Source: Candidatus Fermentithermobacillaceae bacterium UBA3907
GTDB lineage: Bacteria; Bacillota; Sulfobacillia; Fermentithermobacillales; Fermentithermobacillaceae
Direction of reading: 5' to 3'
Assembly (NCBI GenBank): GCA_002391545.1
Contig: DGFF01000107.1
Coordinates: forward strand, 1 to 7,409
Length of the DNA stretch: 7,409 nucleotides
In this document: one piece after another, positions 1-5,093 of the stretch
Layout of the letters: each line of letters starts with the position of its first letter
How positions within the stretch are numbered: the stretch's first letter is position 1
Notes under the pieces: generated by a model
Databases searched by the model: none
Told to the model about the DNA's origin: nothing
The model's input: only the letters and a program-made list of their open reading frames with translations
Position numbers and translations under genes: made by a program

Positions 1-68
1 CTTCCGATTCAAACCATTTTAGACCAGGCAATCAGATGAACAAAAAGGATTATCACCATGGGGTTGAC

Positions 69-84
69 GAAGTATAGAAGTATA
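69..84 (+). repeat. 8-bp tandem repeat GAAGTATA x2
   Basis: GAAGTATA occurs twice without interruption (69-76 and 77-84). The overlapping 12-mer TATAGAAGTATA (73-84) matches 10 of 12 positions of the palindrome TATAGTACTATA found twice near 2268-2295. The 10-mer CGAAGTATAG (68-77) recurs exactly at 2263-2272. It may be a degenerate operator or simple slippage in A-rich DNA; the sequence cannot decide. Confidence 0.6.
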
Positions 85-96
85 AAGGAGCACAGA

Positions 97-118
97 AGAG
101 AAACAACAGAGAAACAAC
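97..118 (+). repeat. 11-bp tandem repeat AGAGAAACAAC x2
   Basis: AGAGAAACAAC is repeated perfectly at 97-107 and 108-118, ending two bases before the SD of the M55 gene. The stretch lacks G+C-rich pairing partners, so it probably leaves the start region of the mRNA unstructured. Replication slippage is the simplest origin. Confidence 0.75.
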
Positions 119-133
119 TAGGGAGGTATTACG

Positions 134-949
134 TTGAAAGTATTCATATCATGCGACATCGAAGGTGTATCTGGAGTGGTAGACAGCCGTGATCAAACAT
201 CATCAGAAGGGAAAGATTATCAAAGAGCGAGAGAACTTATGACACAAGAGGTAAATTCGGTTATAGAAGGGGCAGTTCAAGCAGGCGCAAAAGAGATACT
301 GGTCAACGACTCACATGGCTCTATGAGGAATATACTAATTGAGAAAATACATCCGGCAGCAACTTTGCTCACAGGTTCCCCCAAGCCCCTTTCTATGATG
401 CAAGGTATATCCGAAGAATTTGATGCGTGTATTTTCGTTGGATATCACTCTAGGATGGGCAGCCCGGGAGTACTTAGCCATACCATCTCAGGCGCCTCTG
501 TGGCTGATATTTGGGTTAACGATATTTTGGTTGGAGAGACGGGGATAAACGCTGGAATAGCTGGGTTTTACGGGGTGCCTGTGGTACTTGTCTGTGGCGA
601 TGATGTGTTGGCTCAGGAGGCTAAACAACTGTTGCCACATGTTCATACCGCTGTTGTTAAAGAGGCAGTAGGGCGCTACGCCGCCAAGTGTCTGCCTCCT
701 CAAAAAGTTAAAGAAGTTTTGATCAAATCTACAATACAAGCTTTGGAAAGTATAGAAGAAGCTGTACCATGGCTCCTAGAATCGCCTGTGACTTTCAAAA
801 TTCGGTTCAAGGATTCGGGTTTGGCAGAAGGCGCGGCGCGTATGCCTTATACCGAGGTTTTGGATCCCCGGACCGTATCTTTTACAGCGGATGATTATAT
901 GACCGCATTTATGGGTTTGCGCTCCATGATCGCTCTATCTAGAGGGTAG
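134..949 (+). CDS. dppA: M55 family zinc D-aminopeptidase (DppA-like)
   Basis: Predicted metallo-aminopeptidase that removes N-terminal D-amino acids (D-Ala, Gly) from short peptides. The Bacillus subtilis DppA relative is a self-compartmentalising decamer. The 271 residues match the family's usual length. The hallmark SxDxEG is at 6-11. By comparison with DppA the zinc ligands are D8, E10, H61 (in NDSHG), H105 (in GYHSR) and E135 (in VGETG), with H116 (LSHT) as the candidate nucleophile; all are present. There is no signal peptide, so it is cytoplasmic. The start is TTG at 134, preceded by GGGAGG (121-126) with 7 nt spacing; the protein begins directly with the first beta strand, MKVFISCD, as expected. 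It stands alone on this strand and converges with the M20 gene. A role in recycling wall or D-amino-acid peptides is inference. The symbol rests on family resemblance; no dpp transporter genes are visible. Confidence 0.93.
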   Translation: MKVFISCDIEGVSGVVDSRDQTSSEGKDYQRARELMTQEVNSVIEGAVQAGAKEILVNDSHGSMRNILIEKIHPAATLLTGSPKPLSMMQGISEEFDACIFVGYHSRMGSPGVLSHTISGASVADIWVNDILVGETGINAGIAGFYGVPVVLVCGDDVLAQEAKQLLPHVHTAVVKEAVGRYAAKCLPPQKVKEVLIKSTIQALESIEEAVPWLLESPVTFKIRFKDSGLAEGAARMPYTEVLDPRTVSFTADDYMTAFMGLRSMIALSRG

Positions 950-983
950 GAGTTTTTTGTTAGGCCTCTAAGTTTCGGAAAAA

Positions 984-1015
984 GCACCCCGTCGGAGTAC
1001 AAGCCGACGGGGTGT
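984..1015 (-). terminator. Rho-independent terminator of the M20 gene, possibly bidirectional
   Basis: A perfect 11-bp GC-rich stem (985-995 with 1004-1014) closes an 8-nt loop, AGTACAAG. Read on the minus strand the stem is followed by CTTTTTCC, a proper U-tract, 33 bases past the M20 stop codon. On the plus strand only GTTCATCT follows, so termination of the M55 transcript there would be weaker, although the run of A before the stem gives the symmetry of a shared terminator between convergent genes. Confidence 0.88.
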
Positions 1016-1047
1016 TCATCTATGTGGCCATACGAAGCTATACGCCT

Positions 1048-2184
1048 CTAAATTTCTAACATTAGTCCTGCAAGGAGTGCGGCTCGCTCAGGCATGCTAG
1101 ATATCAGTATATATTCAGTGGGTGCGTGGGCATCGTCTCCAACTGCGCCCAGCCCATCTAAAGTGGGAATACCTAGTGCAGAGGTAAAGTTGCCGTCGCT
1201 TCCTCCTCCAGTGCCCGCCTCGTCCAGGTCTATTCCCATTTCCCTGCCAACTTTCTGGGCCAAACGAAATAGGCGCAGATTTCTTTCGTTCCTTTCCATC
1301 GGAGGTCTATTCAATCCCCCTTCAACTGAAATGGAAGCTCTTGGATCGACTGGCTTGAGGTCTAAGATCTGGGGAACCACCTTATTCGCTGCATCCATCG
1401 TTTTCACCCTCAAGTCCACGCCGAGAGTGCAAGCTTCGGCAACTACGTTGGTTCTCGTCCCCCCCTGAATTACGCCTACGTTGACAGTTGTTCCTTCAGC
1501 CAAATCGGTGATGCCATGTAGATATAGGATCTGATGGGCGGCTTCATTGATCGCAGAGATCCCTTTTTCGTAATCTGAACCTGCATGGGCTGCACGGCCT
1601 TGGATGGTAACGGAAAAATCCCCCACCCCTTTTCGCCAGGTCTTCAGCGCGCCGCCTTTGGCAGAAGGTTCAAGGACCAAGACCGCCGATGCCCTTCGTG
1701 CTTCATCCTCTATAATTTGCCTCGAAGACAAAGAACCGATTTCCTCGTCAGAGTTGTGAAGTGCTACAATCCGTTTATCAGGCTGTAGACCTAGGTCTAT
1801 AAGTGTTTTTACAGCGAAAATGGCTTGGACTATGCCCGCCTTCATATCATATACTCCAGGCCCGTAAGCTTTACCATTTTCAACGCGAAAAGGTCTTTTT
1901 GCAGTTTCTCCTACGTTCCATACAGTATCCATATGGCATAAAAGAAGGATAGTTTCTTCTCCTGTGCCCCATTCGGCTCTCACGTGATCCCCGTATTCCT
2001 TTTGGGGCAGTATTGTCACGTCTGCCCCTAAAGACTGCCATTTTGCCGCAACTAATCTAGCAAATCTATCCACGGAAGCCTTATCGGTGCTAGGCGAATC
2101 TATGTTTACGAAGGTTTCTAGCAGTTCAACCATTTCGTCTTCACGAGATTGTAGATGGTTGAGAATTTTCATCTTTTCAGTCAT
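1048..2184 (-). CDS. M20 family zinc carboxypeptidase (glutamate carboxypeptidase type)
   Basis: Predicted cytoplasmic dizinc exopeptidase or amidohydrolase of the M20 family, closest in motif layout to CPG2 (carboxypeptidase G2), which cuts C-terminal glutamate. The 378 residues are a normal length. By comparison with CPG2 the metal and catalytic residues are H84 and D86 (CHMDT), D113 bridging (GPGVYDMKAG), E147 as general base with E148 (SDEEIG), E172 (LEPS) and H353 (DAHAPTE). The lid or dimerisation domain lies at about residues 183-290 and contains GRAAHAGSDYEKG. All ligands are intact. The start is ATG at 2184, with GGAGGG 7 nt upstream on the minus strand. It is divergent from the HAD gene across a palindrome-bearing control region and ends at a hairpin terminator, so it is probably monocistronic. 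The exact substrate cannot be read from sequence: peptidase, aminoacylase or folate-type hydrolase are all possible. Confidence 0.93.
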   Translation of the reverse strand: MTEKMKILNHLQSREDEMVELLETFVNIDSPSTDKASVDRFARLVAAKWQSLGADVTILPQKEYGDHVRAEWGTGEETILLLCHMDTVWNVGETAKRPFRVENGKAYGPGVYDMKAGIVQAIFAVKTLIDLGLQPDKRIVALHNSDEEIGSLSSRQIIEDEARRASAVLVLEPSAKGGALKTWRKGVGDFSVTIQGRAAHAGSDYEKGISAINEAAHQILYLHGITDLAEGTTVNVGVIQGGTRTNVVAEACTLGVDLRVKTMDAANKVVPQILDLKPVDPRASISVEGGLNRPPMERNERNLRLFRLAQKVGREMGIDLDEAGTGGGSDGNFTSALGIPTLDGLGAVGDDAHAPTEYILISSMPERAALLAGLMLEI

Positions 2185-2267
2185 TTAGGTTCCCTCCATT
2201 CGAATTTGTCAGTTTTCCCCGAAACAAATAGTCCCTGGTTCTAGGATATTATGACCAAGAATCGAAG

Positions 2268-2295
2268 TATAGTACTATAGAAATATAGTACTATA
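2268..2295. promoter_or_regulatory. Paired palindromic operator, TATAGTACTATA x2
   Basis: The perfect 12-bp palindrome TATAGTACTATA occurs at 2268-2279 and again at 2284-2295, a 16-bp period separated by GAAA. It lies between the divergent M20 gene (start 2184) and HAD gene (start about 2331), where a shared operator would sit. Each copy carries TATAGT on both strands, a 5/6 match to a -10 box, so the sites may overlap promoters in both directions. No clear -35 element lies 16-18 bp upstream on either strand. The stems are AT-only apart from the central GTAC, which argues against a terminator. The regulator is unknown; dimeric repressors of the GntR or MarR type bind similar short AT-rich palindromes. 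Confidence 0.6.
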
Positions 2296-2318
2296 TATGA
2301 AAGTAACGGAGCGACGTT

Positions 2319-2326
2319 GAGGTGAT
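2319..2326 (+). promoter_or_regulatory. Extended SD that fixes the HAD start at TTG 2331
   Basis: GAGGTGAT matches the 16S anti-SD region over eight bases. It physically overlaps GTG 2322 and ATG 2325, which would otherwise be the longest candidate starts, and places TTG 2331 at a standard distance (8 nt after GAGG). A weaker GGAG at 2308-2311 is 10 nt from GTG 2322, so that start is not excluded. Confidence 0.65.
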
Positions 2327-2330
2327 GTTA

Positions 2331-3119
2331 TTGATTGAAGGGCATTCAAATGGGTTTGTTCTTTTATTCGATCTTGACGGAACATTGCTTCCAATAGATC
2401 CTGAATTCTTCTTCGAGGAATTTCCTGACGCCGCTGCTTCCTACTTTTGTAGTGTAGTTGACATTACGGAAGTAGAATTCAAAAGAGCTATGTTTGAAGC
2501 TACCTTCGACATGGTAGAGAATGAAGATCCGGAAATGACAAACATCGAAGTATTTGGGCGCTCGTTTGCTAGCAAAACCAATATGAAGTGGGAAGAAAGT
2601 TGGGCCGTCTTTGACGAGTTTTACAGGAAAGAATTCCCTAAGCTAAAACGGGTTGTACCGGAAACAGACATTGCCCGCCGAGTGGTTTCAGATTGTGTAA
2701 GCCAAGGTTGGGATATTGTACTTGCCACCAACCCTGTGTTCCCGGAGATAGCTATCAGAGAAAGGATGAGTTGGTGTCACGTAGAAGATTTCAACTGGCA
2801 GTTTATTACTACCATGGAGAACATGCACTATTGCAAACCTAATGTAAAGTATTACTACGAGATAATATGGCGTCTCGATCTTGCACCTGAAAAATGCGTG
2901 ATGATAGGCAATGATGTTCAAGAAGACATGATAGCCAGCGTTACAGGCATGAAAACCGTACTGGTTGAGGATTATTGCATAGACAGAAGCGATAACGACC
3001 CACAAAATGATCCACAAGAGGATATAACGATAGATGAAAGAGGTATGCTAGTTGACGTTCCTGAAATCACAGGTAGAATCCTCAGCGGAATTTCCAAAGA
3101 TACTGCACGAAGAGGATGA
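2331..3119 (+). CDS. HAD superfamily hydrolase (phosphatase-like)
   Basis: Predicted cytoplasmic Mg-dependent phosphohydrolase using an aspartyl-phosphate intermediate. With the start at TTG 2331 (262 residues), motif I is FDLDGTL with nucleophile D14 and acid/base D16; motif II is ATNP with T133; motif III lysine is K169 in CKPN; motif IV is GNDVQED with D195 and D199. All four are intact. The roughly 115 residues between motifs I and II would form a helical C1-type cap, which sets substrate choice. The tail (about 222-262) is acidic and contains a duplicated NDPQ. GTG 2322 would add three residues. It heads the probable plus-strand operon, and its last 68 bases overlap the glycosylase gene, suggesting translational coupling. 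The substrate is unknown; phosphoglycolate, a sugar phosphate or a nucleotide are typical of the group. Confidence 0.88.
   Translation: MIEGHSNGFVLLFDLDGTLLPIDPEFFFEEFPDAAASYFCSVVDITEVEFKRAMFEATFDMVENEDPEMTNIEVFGRSFASKTNMKWEESWAVFDEFYRKEFPKLKRVVPETDIARRVVSDCVSQGWDIVLATNPVFPEIAIRERMSWCHVEDFNWQFITTMENMHYCKPNVKYYYEIIWRLDLAPEKCVMIGNDVQEDMIASVTGMKTVLVEDYCIDRSDNDPQNDPQEDITIDERGMLVDVPEITGRILSGISKDTARRG
3037..3043 (+). promoter_or_regulatory. SD inside the HAD gene supporting the glycosylase start at TTG 3052
   Basis: AAAGAGG lies within the HAD coding sequence and 8 nt upstream of TTG 3052. No ATG, GTG or TTG in the glycosylase frame lies between 3052 and its first conserved block at about 3180, so this site supports the long overlap between the two genes. 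Confidence 0.5.
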
Positions 3120-4053
3120 GTCAGTAACAGGTCTTCGGCTGGAGATCCCAGGCCCTTTTGATATTGACGCGACCCTTGAGTGCGGACAGACTTTCGGGTG
3201 GGAAAGGGTAACCCTTGAAGATGGAACTGCATGGTTCAAAGGTGTTATTGGCTGTACAGGGGTAATGGTGAATTTTGATAGATCTTCGTCAAATTTAACG
3301 GTACTTTACGATACACAGGATTTTTGTGATCCAAGCGACCAAAAAGCAAACGCTCGCGCTCTGGCTGAGAAAGTTTTTCATTATTTCGCTCTAGATGACG
3401 ATTTAGAATTGATCTACGAATTCCTGCTCCACGGCAGTGTTTCCTCAGGGGCAGACGTGGACCCTGTTATGGATGCAGCGTTATCTTATGGGTATGGGCT
3501 TCGGATCCTTCGTCAGGATCCCTGGGAATGCCTCATTTCGTACATAAGCTCAGCTATGAACAACATTCCCGCTATATGCAAAATAATCGGATATTTCCGG
3601 AAAACCCTAGGTAAACCTGTAGGATTCGGACAATATACCTTTCCACCCCCTGAGGCCTTTATGGCTGCAGGGCATAGTTGCATTAGAAACTCTCGGTGCG
3701 GATTCAGATCTACCTATATACTCGATGCAGCAGATAAGGTGGTAAATGGCGAGGTTGACCTGGATCTTATAGCGAATCTACCTTTGTCCGACGCTAGACG
3801 AGAATTACAGAAAATTGCAGGCGTAGGACCTAAAGTTGCGGATTGCGTTTTGCTTTTCGCATATCACCGATTAGATGCATTTCCAGTGGATAGATGGGTT
3901 TTAAGAGCCATGTCCCATTTTTATTTTGATGGGAATGCCATCACGGTAGAACAGGCTAAACGTGAAGGATCTAGGCGATTCGGGCCATTTTCGGGATATG
4001 CTCAAGAGTATCTATTTCACTATGCCAGAAACTATTGTCATGGTCAGTTTTGA
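3052..4053 (+). CDS. 8-oxoguanine DNA glycosylase/AP lyase, OGG1 type
   Basis: Predicted bifunctional base-excision repair enzyme that removes 8-oxoguanine opposite C and cleaves the abasic strand. The OGG N-terminal domain is visible in LECGQTFGWERV (42-53). The HhH-GPD domain has QDPWECLISYISS (155-167) followed by AMNNI, then the hairpin-helix-hairpin IAGVGPKVADC (255-265) with Schiff-base lysine K261, and FPVD with catalytic D280. These correspond to K249 and D268 of human OGG1. There is no C-terminal Cys cluster, as expected for OGG rather than MutY/Nth. The 333 residues include roughly 15-20 more N-terminal residues than I would expect, encoded in the overlap with the HAD gene; the TTG start has a good SD. 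The 3' end of this gene served as the left end of the duplicated unit, and a remnant of it recurs at 5066-5085. The stop is followed after 38 bp by kinase copy A. Confidence 0.92.
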   Translation: MTFLKSQVESSAEFPKILHEEDESVTGLRLEIPGPFDIDATLECGQTFGWERVTLEDGTAWFKGVIGCTGVMVNFDRSSSNLTVLYDTQDFCDPSDQKANARALAEKVFHYFALDDDLELIYEFLLHGSVSSGADVDPVMDAALSYGYGLRILRQDPWECLISYISSAMNNIPAICKIIGYFRKTLGKPVGFGQYTFPPPEAFMAAGHSCIRNSRCGFRSTYILDAADKVVNGEVDLDLIANLPLSDARRELQKIAGVGPKVADCVLLFAYHRLDAFPVDRWVLRAMSHFYFDGNAITVEQAKREGSRRFGPFSGYAQEYLFHYARNYCHGQF

Positions 4054-4080
4054 TTGATGCGGCAGGTGAAGGAGGCGCGA

Positions 4081-4087
4081 GGAGGGG
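4081..4087 (+). promoter_or_regulatory. SD that fixes the kinase A start at TTG 4092
   Basis: GGAGGGG lies so that TTG 4092 has 6 nt spacing after GGAGG. The equivalent GGAGGGG at 5122-5128 precedes kinase B. A longer reading frame back to TTG 4035 would overlap the glycosylase and encode the SD itself. Confidence 0.75.
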
Positions 4088-4091
4088 AACG

Positions 4092-5006
4092 TTGTTGCAG
4101 CCACCGCAGAAAATATGTTTGATATATAACCCTGTAGCGGGCGCTGGCAAGTCAAAAAGAATATTCCCCCAGGTTATAAAAGCATTAGAGGAAAAGGACA
4201 TCGATTTCGACGTATTAACCACCAAAGAACCTGGTGACGCAGAACGCATCGCAAGAGAGGCGCCTCGTGATGAGTATAGGGCATTGGTATCCTTGGGTGG
4301 AGACGGGACCCTCAACGAAGTTATAAACGGTATATTAACTTCTGAAAAAGGATTGATTCCTTTTTCAGTTATACCGGCAGGTACAGGCGATGGTTTTGTA
4401 AGAGGCAACCACATATTCCCACATTGGTCGGAAGCGGTAGAAGCTCTTGAGAAACAAGTTTCCAGAGAGATTGACGTGATGCGCGTTACAGATGAAGATG
4501 GTTTCACACGCTGGGCTGTAAGTTCTATTGGCATTGGAATTGACGCATATGTGGCTCAAAGGGTGTTAGAACTACAAGCCAAGAAATTTGGGAAACTAGG
4601 TTACGCCATCGAATTTGTGAGGGGGCTATTCTCGTTTGATCCTTTCGATATGCATTTGGTTGCAGATGGCATACATACAGATGCAGAAGAGGTTTGGATT
4701 TGTATTTCAATGAACTCAGAAGAGCTAGGGGGCGGCCTCATTTTTTATCCAGGTGCATCGGCCTATGACGGAGTTTTGAATTTTGGCTATCTTTCTCATG
4801 GGTCTAGGCTTTATTTGCTTAGGGCAGTTCTTCATGTGTTTAGAGGAACCCATGTGGGTATGCCTGGAATTTATATGGGTGAAGCCCGCACCCTTTCTAT
4901 ACATCCAAGTTGGGATGTACCTATGCATTTAGATGGCGAACTAGTAGAGGCTAAGTTTCCCATAACAATCGAGATTTTACCTGAATCTTTGGAACTTATT
5001 AGTTAA
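4092..5006 (+). CDS. Diacylglycerol/lipid kinase-like protein, copy A
   Basis: Member of the DAGK catalytic (YegS/DgkB/sphingosine kinase) family, which transfers phosphate from ATP to a lipid hydroxyl at the membrane surface. It has 304 residues from TTG 4092, a usual length. Motifs in order: NPVAGAGK (13-20); GGDGTLNEV (69-77), the nucleotide-binding signature; GTGDG at 97-101 where the family has GTxND; YDG (225-227); and DGE (281-283), the C-terminal acidic motif. The N-D to D-G change removes two strongly conserved residues and is not shared by copy B, so altered activity or substrate is plausible. The frame is intact and 72% identical to copy B by hand count. No transmembrane segment is seen, consistent with a peripheral membrane enzyme. 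It follows the glycosylase by 38 bp in the same operon. The lipid substrate cannot be assigned; diacylglycerol is the default for bacterial members. Confidence 0.85.
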   Translation: MLQPPQKICLIYNPVAGAGKSKRIFPQVIKALEEKDIDFDVLTTKEPGDAERIAREAPRDEYRALVSLGGDGTLNEVINGILTSEKGLIPFSVIPAGTGDGFVRGNHIFPHWSEAVEALEKQVSREIDVMRVTDEDGFTRWAVSSIGIGIDAYVAQRVLELQAKKFGKLGYAIEFVRGLFSFDPFDMHLVADGIHTDAEEVWICISMNSEELGGGLIFYPGASAYDGVLNFGYLSHGSRLYLLRAVLHVFRGTHVGMPGIYMGEARTLSIHPSWDVPMHLDGELVEAKFPITIEILPESLELIS

Positions 5007-5031
5007 ATCGGTGAAACTATGTGTGTTTTAC

Positions 5032-5053
5032 AGGAGGGATAATGCAGATGTAG
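5032..5053 (+). promoter_or_regulatory. Orphan SD with three-codon ORF between the kinases
   Basis: AGGAGGGATAA at 5032-5042 is identical to 6073-6083, the SD of the crotonase gene. Here it is followed only by ATG CAG ATG TAG (5042-5053), so it drives no gene. It is best read as the right end of duplication unit A, a fossil of the crotonase start. It may still bind ribosomes and couple translation of kinase A to kinase B, which is inference. Confidence 0.7.
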
Positions 5054-5060
5054 AACTTGC

Positions 5061-5093
5061 TTTTTGGATATGCTAAAGACTATCTGCTTTTTA
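5061..5093 (+). pseudogene. Remnant of the glycosylase gene 3' end
   Basis: Bases 5066-5085 match 3994-4013 of the glycosylase gene at 18 of 20. In the glycosylase frame they read GYAKDYL, against GYAQEYL in the intact gene, with only conservative changes. After this, 31 bp present in unit A are missing, and similarity resumes in TTTT(A/G)ATTGATGC. The remnant is too short to be functional and marks the left edge of the second duplicated unit. Confidence 0.7.

Larger units (their letters stand above)
1..133. other. Leader region upstream of the M55 peptidase gene
   Basis: No gene can be supported here. The first 36 bases read as 12 open codons ending in TGA at 37-39, which could be the tail of an upstream plus-strand gene but is far too short to establish. 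The rest is A-rich and holds an 8-bp tandem repeat, an 11-bp tandem repeat and the SD GGGAGG at 121-126. No -35/-10 pair with normal spacing is convincing: TTGACG at 64-69 and TATAAA at 81-86 are only 11 bp apart. Confidence 0.4.
3994..5042 (+). repeat. Tandem duplication, unit A (glycosylase 3' end, kinase A, orphan SD)
   Basis: Unit A and unit B (5066-6083) are direct repeats with an offset of exactly 1041 bp from the kinase leader (ATTGATGC 4053/5094), through the start codons (4092/5133) and stops (5006/6047), to the trailing SD (5032/6073). At the left end 3994-4013 matches 5066-5085 at 18 of 20 bases, with an offset of 1072, so unit B has lost 31 bp relative to unit A. At the right end 5023-5042 matches 6064-6083 at 18 of 20. 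Boundaries are approximate to about 20 bp. Confidence 0.85.

Noticed and set aside
64..86. Possible promoter TTGACG with TATAAA
   Set aside because: The spacing is 11 bp, far from the 16-18 bp needed by the housekeeping sigma factor.
1094..1468. 124-codon plus-strand open frame within the M20 gene
   Set aside because: It is a shadow of the M20 coding strand, with serine/proline-rich low-complexity sequence and no domain.
2268..2295. The palindromes as a terminator hairpin
   Set aside because: The stems are short and AT-rich with no U-tract, and the site sits between divergent starts rather than after a gene.
4035..4091. N-terminal extension of kinase A back to TTG 4035
   Set aside because: It would overlap the glycosylase and encode the SD. 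The matching stretch before kinase B differs mostly by amino-acid-changing substitutions, and the family normally begins close to the NPVAG motif.
3971..4534. Long minus-strand open frame opposite the glycosylase end and kinase A
   Set aside because: It lies antisense to genes with clear family motifs and has no recognisable domain. A similar but shorter antisense frame (5354-5623) lies opposite kinase B, as expected when the sense strand is duplicated.
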